A stretch of DNA of 64,000 nucleotides from Novosphingobium kaempferiae (GTDB lineage: Bacteria; Pseudomonadota; Alphaproteobacteria; Sphingomonadales; Sphingomonadaceae), in assembly GCF_021227995.1 (NCBI RefSeq), contig NZ_CP089301.1, positions 4,712,001 to 4,776,000 of the forward strand, written 5' to 3'. Of this stretch, positions 25,530-33,882 are shown piece after piece. The notes under the pieces were generated by a model, which did not search any database, was not told the DNA's origin, and saw nothing but the letters and a program-made list of their open reading frames with translations. How positions within the stretch are numbered: position 1 is the first letter of the stretch; each line of letters opens with the position of its first letter. Made by a program: the position numbers and the translations under genes.

Positions 25530-26023
25530 GTGGCCGGACCACGTGGGCCCTGCTGTTCCTTGCGGGCGCGCTGTCGCTGGAGGGATGCTCTCCCGCCGCT
25601 ACGAGGCTGACGCCGGATTGCCACATTGCCGATTTCCTCGGCGACTGGGTCAACGGAACGCGCCCGGACGAAGGCATCTCGGTTCATGCCAAGATCGTGA
25701 CGGTGATGGCGGGGAGGGCGCAGACACGCATCGCCTTCGTTACGAACCGCGATTTCGGACCGGTGACGCGACAGGTGCTGCGGCAGGAGTTCGGCAACCT
25801 GACCGCGCTCGGAGTACTGCCGACGAAGCAGTCCGAACTGGGCGAGATGCGCTGCGCGCTTCACCTGATCCGGCCCCAGGGCGCTGCGGCGCTGGTGCTG
25901 GAGGGGAAGGGGCTGGTGTTTCTCGAGGAGACCGACGGCGCAGATCCGCCCGCCGTCATGCGCTTGCGCCGGGGCAAACCGAAGCCGGGCACGCCGCCGG
26001 ATCTGTCCACGCCGCCGACCTGA
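25526..26023 (+). CDS. Lipoprotein coupled to the M15 peptidase gene
   Basis: 165-residue predicted lipoprotein: signal TTWALLFLAGALSLEGC with a lipobox-like LEGC, then a small domain containing ISVHAKIVTVMAGRAQTRIAFVTNRDFG and a Pro-rich C terminus (KPKPGTPPDLSTPPT). No family recognised. Its start overlaps the M15 stop, suggesting that the two products work together at the envelope, for instance as a lytic or remodelling pair. That is inference. Confidence 0.68.
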   Translation: MSGRTTWALLFLAGALSLEGCSPAATRLTPDCHIADFLGDWVNGTRPDEGISVHAKIVTVMAGRAQTRIAFVTNRDFGPVTRQVLRQEFGNLTALGVLPTKQSELGEMRCALHLIRPQGAAALVLEGKGLVFLEETDGADPPAVMRLRRGKPKPGTPPDLSTPPT

Positions 26024-26044
26024 CAGGGCTGCTGCCGGAAACGA

Positions 26045-26075
26045 CGAAGGGCGCAGCCACCGGCCGCGCCCTTCG
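26045..26075. terminator. Bidirectional hairpin between convergent genes
   Basis: CGAAGGGCGC (26045-26054) pairs with GCGCCCTTCG (26066-26075) around an 11-base loop. Short T tracts follow on each strand. It can serve both the lipoprotein gene and infC. Confidence 0.7.
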
Positions 26076-26102
26076 CATTTGCCTTCCACTGGCGAGCGTC
26101 GC

Positions 26103-26624
26103 TTACTTCGGCGACAGCACCATCAGCATCTGGCGGCCTTCCATGCGGGGATAGGCCTCGATCTTGGCGATTTCCTCGACGTCCTGCTGGACGCGGCGGA
26201 GGAGGTCCATGCCGAGCTGCTGGTGCGAAAGCTCGCGCCCGCGGAAGCGCAGCGTCACCTTGACCTTGTCTCCGTCCTCGATGAAGCGCACGACATTGCG
26301 CATCTTCGTGTCGTAGTCATGGTCGTCGATGTTCGGACGCATCTTGATCTCCTTGATCTCCTGCGTCTTCTGCGTCTTGCGAGCGGCGTTGGCCTTCTTC
26401 TGCGCCTCGTACCGGTACTTGCCCACGTCGAGGAACTTGCACACCGGCGGGTCGGCGTTCGGCGAAACCTCAACGAGGTCGAGGCCGACATCCATGGCCT
26501 GCTCGATCGCCTGGCGCGTGTACATGACGCCGAGGTTCTCACCGTTCTCGTCGATGACGCGAACCTTGTCGGTCTGGATCATGTTGTTGTAGCGCGGTCC
26601 ACTCTTGACCGGTGGCGTCATCAT
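26103..26624 (-). CDS. infC: Translation initiation factor IF-3
   Basis: 173-residue factor that binds the 30S subunit and proofreads initiation. The N domain has [14 protein letters not shown] and [19 protein letters not shown]; the linker helix is [15 protein letters not shown]; the C domain has [19 protein letters not shown] and [18 protein letters not shown]. Tandem ATG ATG codons open the frame, unlike the AUU used in enterobacteria. No rpmI or rplT follows downstream; the gene stands alone here. Confidence 0.97.
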   Translation of the reverse strand: MMTPPVKSGPRYNNMIQTDKVRVIDENGENLGVMYTRQAIEQAMDVGLDLVEVSPNADPPVCKFLDVGKYRYEAQKKANAARKTQKTQEIKEIKMRPNIDDHDYDTKMRNVVRFIEDGDKVKVTLRFRGRELSHQQLGMDLLRRVQQDVEEIAKIEAYPRMEGRQMLMVLSPK

Positions 26625-26789
26625 GCGCCGGGGTGGGGGTGCTATATGCGTTCTCCTGAGTCGTTACTGTCGACGTGGCGGGATTCGGCGGTCATTAATG
26701 CGATTCGTGCTCCCGCGCAAAGCGGGATTTCGCAACGCTGCATCTGGGGCCCCGAGCCGGTTTCCCGGCAAGGCGCGCGATATAGGTAT

Positions 26790-27482
26790 TCATGCCGCCT
26801 TTCGCCAGAGCGGATAACGCACAAGCTGCCCGCGCGCCGGAACCAGCGCCTCGATCGCCTCCACCGGTTGCAGGGCGGAGAGGATCGCCGGATCGCCCGC
26901 GTTCATGCCCCCGGTCAGCGCACCGAAGGCGGGGAGGATCAGCCGGTTGCCGCCGCGCACCGCGCAGGGCCGTGCGATCCGCCGACCGCGCGCCTCAATC
27001 ATCAGGCGCGGGTGGAAATGGCCCGAGACTTCCGCCTCCTGCGTCCCCGGCAGTGCCTGATGCCGCAGCGCCAACCCGCCGAGCACCAGTTCCTCCAGCC
27101 GCGTCCCGCCTGCCTCGGCGCCCAGATGCGGATCATGGTTGCCGGTGATCCACACCCAGTCGAGCGCGCGGGTGAGGGCGGCCAGCATCCCTGCCGCGTG
27201 GGGTTCCAGCCGGTCCGGCCCGCGGCTGTCGTGGAAATTGTCCCCCAGCGCGAAGACCCGCCGCGCCCCCGTAGCCCGCACTGCCGATGCTAAACGCTCC
27301 AGCGTTTCGCGGCTGTCGTAGGGCGGCAGCATCTGGCCGGTGCGGGCGAAGAAGCTGGCCTTCTCCAGATGGAGGTCCGCCACCAGCAGTGCCTGTTCGC
27401 GCGGCCAGTAGAGTGCGCTCGCGCCTTTGCCGCCGCCGTCGAGCAGCAGCATTTCCTCACCGCAGAACGAAAAGGGAACCAT
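26790..27482 (-). CDS. pdeM: Ligase-associated DNA damage response endonuclease PdeM
   Basis: 230-residue calcineurin-like metallophosphoesterase. Motifs are ALLVADLHLEKASFF (D-x-H), VFALGDNFHD (GDNFHD), WITGNHDP (GNHD), and VSGHFHPR (GHxHP), which together form the di-metal site. The N terminus MVPFSFCGEEMLLLDGGG fits PdeM. In other bacteria it accompanies a ligase-exonuclease set (LigB-LigD type), which is not here. The frame is open far upstream through hemF antisense, but that part is a shadow. Confidence 0.9.
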   Translation of the reverse strand: MVPFSFCGEEMLLLDGGGKGASALYWPREQALLVADLHLEKASFFARTGQMLPPYDSRETLERLASAVRATGARRVFALGDNFHDSRGPDRLEPHAAGMLAALTRALDWVWITGNHDPHLGAEAGGTRLEELVLGGLALRHQALPGTQEAEVSGHFHPRLMIEARGRRIARPCAVRGGNRLILPAFGALTGGMNAGDPAILSALQPVEAIEALVPARGQLVRYPLWRKAA

Positions 27483-27572
27483 GGCTTTCCCTTGCCGCAG
27501 CCTGTCCGATTTGGCAAGCGCCGCGCAAAGCAAAGGCTGCCAGAACGGGCGGACCCTGCCATGAGGACACCG

Positions 27573-28436
27573 ATGACTGACTGGACCCCTTTCACCGCCC
27601 GCGCCAGCGACTGGTTCCGCACCCTGCGCGACCGCATCTGCGCCGAGTTCGAGGCGATCGAGCGCGAGGCCGGTTCGGACTCCGCCTTCGACTACACCCC
27701 CTGGCAGCGCGCCGCCGTCGAGGGTGAGGGCGCCGAGACCGGGGGCGGCACGCGGGGCCTGATGAAAGGGCGCGTGTTCGAAAAGGTCGGCGTCAACATC
27801 TCCACCGTATCGGGCGGGCTGGCGAAGGACTTCGCCGCGACCATCAGCGGTGCTTCGGCCGAGAACAACGCCTTTTCGGCCACCGGTATCAGCCTTGTCG
27901 CGCATATGGCGAACCCGCATGTCCCGGCGGTCCACATGAACACCCGCTTCCTGACCACCACCAAGGCGTGGTTCGGTGGCGGGGCCGACCTCAACCCGCC
28001 GCTGCCCTATGCCGAGGATACCGAGGCATTCCACGCCGAGTTCAAGGCGGCCTGCGATGCCCACGGCGCGGACTACTACGACCGCTTCCGGGCCTGGGCC
28101 GACGAGTATTTCTACATCCCCCACCGCAAGGTCCATCGCGGCGTCGGCGGCATCTTCTACGACCACCTCGAATGCGCCGACGAGGCCGCGTGGGAGGCCA
28201 ACTTCGCCTTCACGCAGGCCGTAGGCGAGGCGTTCCTCGCCGTGTTCCCTCGCCTCGTCCGTCGCCGCATGGGGATGGAGTTCACTCCCGCCGACAAGGC
28301 GACCCAGCTGGAATGGCGCGGGCGCTACGCCGAGTTCAACCTCGTCTACGACCGGGGGACGCTGTTCGGCCTGAAGACCGGCGGCAACATCGACGCCATC
28401 CTGATGAGCCTGCCGCCCGAGGCCACCTGGAGCTGA
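27573..28436 (+). CDS. hemF: Aerobic coproporphyrinogen III oxidase
   Basis: 287-residue oxygen-dependent enzyme converting coproporphyrinogen III to protoporphyrinogen IX. Motifs include EGEGAETGGGTRGLMKGRVF, HMNTRFL, WFGGGADLNPPLPY, and HRGVGGIFYDHLE, all in HemF order. ATG at 27573 has GAGG six bases upstream; an ATG four codons earlier (27561) is the alternative. It is divergent from pdeM with a 90-base spacer. Confidence 0.96.
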   Translation: MTDWTPFTARASDWFRTLRDRICAEFEAIEREAGSDSAFDYTPWQRAAVEGEGAETGGGTRGLMKGRVFEKVGVNISTVSGGLAKDFAATISGASAENNAFSATGISLVAHMANPHVPAVHMNTRFLTTTKAWFGGGADLNPPLPYAEDTEAFHAEFKAACDAHGADYYDRFRAWADEYFYIPHRKVHRGVGGIFYDHLECADEAAWEANFAFTQAVGEAFLAVFPRLVRRRMGMEFTPADKATQLEWRGRYAEFNLVYDRGTLFGLKTGGNIDAILMSLPPEATWS

Positions 28437-28717
28437 GGGTTTCGTTGAATAAAAACGGGCTGTTTGTGTCGGGGATCTGAGCGGCGCGGAGCCGGTTTTG
28501 CAGGTCAGGAATGGCGGAAAACATCGGTTTTTGGTTGCCGTCGGATGCGGTTTCCGTGTGCGGACGGTGTGACCTTCCGCGTGCAGCGCTTTTCCGGCCG
28601 CTCGATGCCGGTACGCGAAAGGGGGGAGGGCGAGCCTTCGCGGCATCAGATCACATTCGGGCCGTGTAGGAAAATGGGGCGCGCGTGCGCCGCATTTCAA
28701 CCTGACCTCTACGCCGT

Positions 28718-28806
28718 CTGCGCAGGCAGGGGCCTATCCCAAGCTCGCGTCCTTACGGTGAGCAAGGTGTCGTGCCGAAAGACCTGATGGGCCCCTGCCT
28801 GCGCAG
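28718..28806. repeat. Dispersed palindrome family C, copy 1
   Basis: A 17-bp inverted repeat: CTGCGCAGGCAGGGGCC (28718-28734) and its complement 28790-28806, spacer 55 bases. The second copy is at 50694-50800. Confidence 0.85.
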
Positions 28807-28835
28807 GGGCGAGGGGCGGAGAGAGCGCTTCTTCA

Positions 28836-28916
28836 TTTCGTCATTGCGAGCGTAGCGAAGCAATCCAGCGTCACGGGCCGACCTTGGATTGCTTCGCTGC
28901 GCTCGCAATGACGAAA
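28836..28916. repeat. Dispersed palindrome family A, copy 4
   Basis: Arms 28836-28866 and 28886-28916, 31 bp with one mismatch in the variable core (GCGTAGC versus GCTGCGC). Confidence 0.92.
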
Positions 28917-28965
28917 CGGGGAGCCCCGGTTGCCCGCGCACACTCCCCCCGTTACGCTTGCGCCC

Positions 28966-30231
28966 ATGATCTCCCGCCCGCTCGCCCCCCGCTCGCTGGA
29001 TAGGCGCTCGCTCGCGCTGGCGGCGCTTTCGACCGTGGTGGAGTGGTACGACTTCACGCTCTACCTCTACCTCGCGACGGTGCTGTCGCGGGTGTTCTTC
29101 CTTGGCGAGGACGCGGTGCTGACGGCGCTGCTGGGCTTCGCCATGGCCTATCTCATGCGGCCCGTCGGGGCGATGGTGTTCGGCCATTTCGGCGACCGGC
29201 ACGGACGGCGCGCGACGCTGCTGGCATCGATGGCGCTGATGACGGCGGCGATGCTCGTCACCGCGCTGCTGCCGACCGCCGCCCAGATCGGGCCGATGGC
29301 AGGCGTGCTGCTGCTGGCCCTGCGCTGCGTGATGGGCTTCGCGGTGGGCGGCGAGTACACCGGGGTCGTCGCCTACCTGCTCGAAGGCGCACCCCGGCAC
29401 CGGCGCGGGCTGGTGACGTCGCTGGCGGCGGCGACCAGCGAGATCGGCGGGCTACTGGCGGCGGGCGTCTCGGCGCTGACCGTCAGCCTGCTGCCGACGC
29501 CCGCGCTCGACGGCTGGGGCTGGCGCATCCCGTTCCTGTTCGGCGCGGCGCTGGCGGGCGTGATCCTGCTGGCCCGCGCCGCCATGGCCGAATCGCCCGA
29601 GTTCGAGGAACGGCGCGAGGCGGGCACGCTAGAGAAGCGCCCGCTCGGCCATGCCCTGTCGCGCCACCGCGCCGGGATAGCGCGCGGTTTCGCGATCTCG
29701 GCGCTGGGCTCGATCACGTACTACGTCGGGATCACCTATGTGCCGGTCTACCTGACTTCGGCGGGCAGCCTGACCGAGGCGGAGGCCCTGCAACTGGCGA
29801 CGATCGCGGCGGCGGCGGTGATCGTGGTGACGCCCTTCGTGGGCCTCGCCTCCGACCGCTTCGGGCGCCGCCCGGTGCTGGTGGCGCTGGCGATCCTGTG
29901 CGCCGCGCTGCCCTTCACGCTGTTCAGCCTGCTGGCGGGCGCCTCCGCAGGCGCGGCGCTGACCGGCGCGGTCGTGCTGGCGATGCTGGCGGGCGGCGTC
30001 AGCGCCGTCGGCGCGGTGGCGACGGCCGAACAGATGCCCGCCGAAGGTCGCCTCAGCGGCCTCGCGCTCGGCGCAACGACGGCGACCGCGCTGTTCGGCG
30101 GCCTCACCCCATGGCTGGCGCAAGTCCTGACCGAACGCACCGCTGCGCCAACTGCGCCGGGAGTGATGATCGCACTGGTGGCGCTGGGCGTGCTGCCGGT
30201 GCTGTGGAGGTTGCCGGAGACGCGGCCCTAG
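28966..30231 (+). CDS. MFS transporter, metabolite:H+ symporter (MHS) type
   Basis: 421-residue 12-helix permease. The MHS subfamily signature is visible: ALSTVVEWYDFTLYLYLA near residue 20, then YLMRPVGAMVFGHFGDRHGRR (MFS motif A), CVMGFAVGGEYTGVVAYLLE and, in the second half, GLASDRFGRRPVLV. Relatives carry proline/betaine, citrate or alpha-ketoglutarate; the substrate is not decided by sequence. Start MISRPLAPRS chosen at the ATG nearest the first helix. Repeat family A flanks it on both sides. Confidence 0.9.
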   Translation: MISRPLAPRSLDRRSLALAALSTVVEWYDFTLYLYLATVLSRVFFLGEDAVLTALLGFAMAYLMRPVGAMVFGHFGDRHGRRATLLASMALMTAAMLVTALLPTAAQIGPMAGVLLLALRCVMGFAVGGEYTGVVAYLLEGAPRHRRGLVTSLAAATSEIGGLLAAGVSALTVSLLPTPALDGWGWRIPFLFGAALAGVILLARAAMAESPEFEERREAGTLEKRPLGHALSRHRAGIARGFAISALGSITYYVGITYVPVYLTSAGSLTEAEALQLATIAAAAVIVVTPFVGLASDRFGRRPVLVALAILCAALPFTLFSLLAGASAGAALTGAVVLAMLAGGVSAVGAVATAEQMPAEGRLSGLALGATTATALFGGLTPWLAQVLTERTAAPTAPGVMIALVALGVLPVLWRLPETRP

Positions 30232-30310
30232 TTCGTCATTGCGAGCGCAGCGAAGCAATCCAAGGTCGGCCCACGTCGCTGGATTGATTCGCTGCGCTCG
30301 CAATGACGAA
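30232..30310. repeat. Dispersed palindrome family A, copy 5
   Basis: Arms 30232-30261 and 30281-30310, 30 bp with one mismatch. The loop sequence (AAGGTCGGCCCACGTCGCT) is the reverse orientation of the GCCGACC-type loop of other copies, so this copy is inverted. Core GCGCAGC / GCTGCGC. Confidence 0.92.
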
Positions 30311-30318
30311 CTGGGGTA

Positions 30319-30609
30319 TCACGCCGCCGGCTTCTGCACCGTCAGTTCGAGGCCGAGCGCGGTCAGGACCGAAGTCAGGGTTTCCAGCGTCGGATTGCCG
30401 TTCTCCGAAAGCGCGGCATACAGCGCCTGTCGCCCCATACCGGTCTTGCGCGCGATTTCGGTCATGCCCTTCGAGCGTGCCACGTCGCCGAGGGCGCTGG
30501 CGATATGCTTGGGGTCGTTCCCCTCCATCGCCGCTTCGAGGTAGTAGAGGATGTCCTCTTCCGTCTCGAGGTGCCTCGCGGGATCAAAAGGATACAATTT
30601 CAAAGCCAT
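30319..30609 (-). CDS. HigA-type antitoxin (addiction module antidote)
   Basis: 96-residue helix-turn-helix protein starting MALKLYPFDPARHLETEEDI. HTH segment MTEIARKTGMGRQALYAAL followed by SENGNPTLETLTSVLTALGLEL is typical of the putative addiction module antidote family (TIGR02684). It has an AGGGAGATACGAG ribosome site. It overlaps the end of the toxin gene by 26 bases, so the two are translationally coupled, with toxin first. It should bind its own promoter and neutralise the toxin. Confidence 0.9.
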   Translation of the reverse strand: MALKLYPFDPARHLETEEDILYYLEAAMEGNDPKHIASALGDVARSKGMTEIARKTGMGRQALYAALSENGNPTLETLTSVLTALGLELTVQKPAA

Positions 30610-30946
30610 CTCGTATCTCCCTGGCCATCTCCCTGGCCTTGGCGATATCACGGAACTGGGAATCCTTGTCACCGCCGTTCAGCAGGATGACGAGGACGTC
30701 TTCCTGCCACATGAAGTAAATCCGGTAGCCCGGACCGAAATGCAGGCGCAGTTCCTGCACGCCTTCGCCGACCGGCTTGGCATCTCCCGCATGTCCATCG
30801 GCGAGGCGCCTGAGCCGATCGTTTATGCGGACTCTCGCTCGTCGATCTCGAAGGTCATCGAGCCAGGTTCTGAACACTCCTGACTCGATGATCTCGACTT
30901 GTCCTTTGTAAAGGACATTCAGTTTGTCGTCAAATTCGTCCGGCAT
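30584..30946 (-). CDS. HigB/RelE-type toxin (addiction module killer protein)
   Basis: 120-residue member of the RelE/ParE superfamily, killer-protein subgroup (TIGR02683). It contains FRTWLDDLRDRRARVRINDRLRRL, then VQELRLHFGPGYRIYFMW and LVILLNGGDKDSQFRDIAKAREM, with the conserved GGDK and basic patches of ribosome-dependent mRNA interferases. The N-terminal 15 residues (MPDEFDDKLNVLYKG) are longer than usual; no other start codon in frame gives a typical 100-residue form. Confidence 0.9.
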   Translation of the reverse strand: MPDEFDDKLNVLYKGQVEIIESGVFRTWLDDLRDRRARVRINDRLRRLADGHAGDAKPVGEGVQELRLHFGPGYRIYFMWQEDVLVILLNGGDKDSQFRDIAKAREMAREIRDGFEIVSF

Positions 30947-31014
30947 CGTGATTGCGGATCATCACCGCTACGCTGCGACGATGAAGTTAAAACCGTGAAA
31001 GCGGCCCTCGTCCT

Positions 31015-33201
31015 CTACCTCCCGAACTTCCGCTGCGTCTTGCCGAACCGCATCTTGCGCGTTCCCGGCTTGCCCTCGTTGCTGCGCCCGACCCTCGGTG
31101 CCTTGTGTTCGGCCTCGGGCAGTCCGAGTTCGCTCTGTTCCAGGCGCCTGATCTCGTCGCGCAGTCTGCCGGCTTCCTCGAACTCCAGGTCCGCTGCCGC
31201 TGCGCGCATGCGTTTTTCGAGGTCTTCGATGTAGGCGCGCAGGTTGTGGCCGACGAGGTTGTTGGTGCTGTCGTCCTCGAGGTCCACGACCACGCCGTCG
31301 CGGCTGGCGGTGTCGGCCACGATGTCGGCGATGCGGCGCTTGATCGTCTGCGGGGTGATGCCGTGTTCGAGGTTGTATTCCTCCTGCTTGGCGCGGCGGC
31401 GGTCGGTTTCCGCCATCGCCCGTTCCATCGAGCCGGTGATGCGGTCGGCGTAGAGGATCACGCGCCCGTCGACGTTGCGCGCGGCGCGGCCGATGGTCTG
31501 GATGAGCGAGGTTTCCGAGCGCAGGAAGCCTTCCTTGTCGGCATCGAGAATGCAGACGAGGCCGCATTCGGGGATGTCGAGGCCCTCGCGCAGCAGGTTG
31601 ATGCCGATCAGCACGTCGTACACGCCCATGCGCAGGTCGCGGATCAGCTCGATGCGCTCCAGCGTCTCGACGTCGGAGTGCATGTAGCGCACGCGCACGC
31701 CCTGTTCGTGCATGAACTCGGTCAAATCCTCGGCCATACGCTTGGTGAGGGTGGTGACGAGCGTGCGGTAGCCCTTGGCGGCCACTTCCTTGCACTGGGC
31801 GATGCAGTCCTGCACCTGATCCTCGACCGGGCGAATCTCCACCGGCGGGTCGATCAGGCCCGTCGGGCGGATGACCTGCTCGGCGAAGACGCCGCCGGTC
31901 TGTTCCATCTCCCACCCGCCGGGCGTGGCGGAAACCGCGAAAGTCTGCGGGCGCATCGCGTCCCACTCGTTGAACCTCAAGGGCCGATTGTCGATGCAGC
32001 TGGGCAGGCGGAAGCCGTACTCGGCCAGCGTGATCTTGCGACGGTGGTCGCCGCGCGCCATCGCGCCGATCTGCGGCACCGTCTGGTGGCTCTCGTCGAT
32101 GAAGAGGAGCGCGTTGTCGGGCAGGTATTCGAACAGCGTCGGCGGCGGCTCGCCGGGGAGGCGGCCGGTCAGGAAGCGGCTGTAGTTCTCGATCCCGTTG
32201 CACGATCCGGTGGCGGCGATCATTTCGAGGTCGAAGTTGGTGCGCTGTTCGAGGCGCTGCGCTTCCAGCAGCTTGCCCTCGATCTCAAGCTCCTTCAGCC
32301 GCTCGGTCAGCTCGAATTTGATCGCCTCGCTCGCCTGCCGCATCGTCGGGCCGGGGGTGACGTAGTGCGAGTTCGCATAGACGCGCACCTTCTCCAGCAC
32401 CGCGCCCTTCTTGCCGGTGAGGGGATCGAATTCGGCGATCTCCTCGATCTCGTCGCCGAAGAAGCTGATGCGCCAGGCCACGTCCTCCAGATGGCTGGGG
32501 AACAGTTCCAAGTTGTCGCCGCGCACGCGGAAGTTGCCGCGCGCGAAGGCCACGTCGTTGCGCTTGTACTGGAGGGCGACGAGCTTGCGGATGATCTCGG
32601 TCTGGTCCTGCGCCTTGCCGGTGATCAGGTCGAAGATCATCGCCGAATACGTCTCGACCGAGCCGATGCCGTAGAGGCACGACACGGACGCGACGATGAT
32701 GACGTCGTCCCGTTCCAGCAGCGCGCGGGTGGCCGAGTGGCGCATCCGGTCGATCGCCTCGTTCACCGAGCTTTCCTTCTCGATGTAGGTGTCCGACCGG
32801 GGCACGTAGGCTTCGGGCTGGTAGTAGTCGTAGTAGGAGACGAAATACTCGACCGCGTTGTCCGGGAAGAAGTCCTTGAACTCGCCATAGAGCTGCGCGG
32901 CCAGGATCTTGTTGGGGGCAAGGATCAGCGCGGGGCGCTGCAGGTGCTCGATCACCTTGGCCATCGTGAAGGTCTTGCCCGAGCCGGTCACGCCCAGCAG
33001 CACCTGCGTCTTCTCGCCTTCCTCGGCCGTCGCGACGAGGTCGGCGATGGCGGTCGGCTGGTCGCCGGCGGGGGCGTAGTCCGAGACGATCTTGAACGGC
33101 CGTCCGGGCATCGACTTGTCGGGGCGTTGCGGCTTGTGGGGGACGAAGGCGCCCGTGGTATCGGGTTCTTCAAGGCCGCGGCGAATGATGAGCTCTGCCA
33201 T
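31015..33201 (-). CDS. uvrB: Excinuclease ABC subunit B
   Basis: 728-residue helicase-like damage-verification subunit of nucleotide excision repair. P-loop LLGVTGSGKTFTMAKV near residue 70, the beta-hairpin YYDYYQPEAYVPRSDTYIEK, DEAD-like LLFIDESHQT, C-terminal helicase motifs (LVTTLTKRMAEDLTEF, GINLLREGLD, QTIGRAARN), and a UvrC-binding UVR motif at the C terminus (EKRMRAAAADLEFEEAGRLR). Start MAELIIRRG; the N terminus is extended by about 30 residues over E. coli UvrB. Confidence 0.97.
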   Translation of the reverse strand: MAELIIRRGLEEPDTTGAFVPHKPQRPDKSMPGRPFKIVSDYAPAGDQPTAIADLVATAEEGEKTQVLLGVTGSGKTFTMAKVIEHLQRPALILAPNKILAAQLYGEFKDFFPDNAVEYFVSYYDYYQPEAYVPRSDTYIEKESSVNEAIDRMRHSATRALLERDDVIIVASVSCLYGIGSVETYSAMIFDLITGKAQDQTEIIRKLVALQYKRNDVAFARGNFRVRGDNLELFPSHLEDVAWRISFFGDEIEEIAEFDPLTGKKGAVLEKVRVYANSHYVTPGPTMRQASEAIKFELTERLKELEIEGKLLEAQRLEQRTNFDLEMIAATGSCNGIENYSRFLTGRLPGEPPPTLFEYLPDNALLFIDESHQTVPQIGAMARGDHRRKITLAEYGFRLPSCIDNRPLRFNEWDAMRPQTFAVSATPGGWEMEQTGGVFAEQVIRPTGLIDPPVEIRPVEDQVQDCIAQCKEVAAKGYRTLVTTLTKRMAEDLTEFMHEQGVRVRYMHSDVETLERIELIRDLRMGVYDVLIGINLLREGLDIPECGLVCILDADKEGFLRSETSLIQTIGRAARNVDGRVILYADRITGSMERAMAETDRRRAKQEEYNLEHGITPQTIKRRIADIVADTASRDGVVVDLEDDSTNNLVGHNLRAYIEDLEKRMRAAAADLEFEEAGRLRDEIRRLEQSELGLPEAEHKAPRVGRSNEGKPGTRKMRFGKTQRKFGR

Positions 33202-33302
33202 GGCGGAACATATGGGGTATATCCCGGCGCTCGGCAACAGGACGTTGGTGTGTGCGCAGGGGAGGTGATACCTCGCCCTTATCTCTTGGAGAGGAGAACA
33301 CG

Positions 33303-33851
33303 ATGAAGGGCAGGATCATGATCGCCGCAGCCGCCGCACTGGCGCTGGCTGCATGCGGATCGAAGGACGACACCGCCGCCGAAGGGCCGAAATCTGCCGA
33401 GGCGGTGAAGCAGGAGGCCGCCAAGCTCGAAACCCCCGACCCGGGCGAATACAAACAGACGGTCGAGATCACCCGCTTCGAGGTGCCGGGCATGCCCAAG
33501 GAAGCCGCCGACCAGATGAAGGCGATGATGACCGCGAAGCAGGAAAGCACCCTGTGCCTGACGAAAGCCGACGCCGAAAAGGGCTATCGCGACATGTTCA
33601 AGGGCGTCGGCAAGGGGAACGAGTGTTCTTATTCGAAGTTCGACGTTGATGGCGGCCGTCTCGATGCCCAGATGGATTGCCAGTCCGCGCAGGAAGGCAA
33701 GGCGGTCATGAAGCTTAAGGGTACGGTCAGCCGCGACGGTTCAGACGTCACGGTGGACATGGACACCAGCGGCGGCACCGCGCCGATGGGCACGATGAAG
33801 ATGACGATGCACCTGACGACCACCCGCCTCGGCGAGTGCCCGACATCGTAG
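33303..33851 (+). CDS. DUF3617 family lipoprotein
   Basis: 182-residue predicted lipoprotein. Signal MKGRIMIAAAAALALAAC with lipobox; the mature protein has GEYKQTVEITRFEVPGMP and TLCLTKADAEKGY, the DUF3617 pattern, and conserved Cys residues (NECSYSKF, AQMDCQS, GECPTS). GGAGAGGAGAA lies before the ATG. DUF3617 proteins are envelope proteins of unknown function, frequent in sphingomonads. Divergent from uvrB. Confidence 0.88.
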   Translation: MKGRIMIAAAAALALAACGSKDDTAAEGPKSAEAVKQEAAKLETPDPGEYKQTVEITRFEVPGMPKEAADQMKAMMTAKQESTLCLTKADAEKGYRDMFKGVGKGNECSYSKFDVDGGRLDAQMDCQSAQEGKAVMKLKGTVSRDGSDVTVDMDTSGGTAPMGTMKMTMHLTTTRLGECPTS

Positions 33852-33882
33852 TGAAAGACATCATGAGGTAACGCGAAGGCCG

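Larger units (their letters stand above)
28437..28965. other. Intergenic stretch without a gene
   Basis: The first 280 bases after hemF show no ORF with coding character, tRNA or convincing hairpin. The rest holds one copy each of palindrome families C (28718-28806) and A (28836-28916), directly before the MFS gene. Confidence 0.6.

Noticed and set aside
25017..26023. Prophage
   Set aside because: Apart from the M15 peptidase and the lipoprotein no phage structural, integrase or att sequence is present.
26790..28700. 636-codon open frame on the minus strand
   Set aside because: Only the 3' 230 codons (pdeM) have a recognisable domain; the rest is antisense to hemF and follows its codon pattern.
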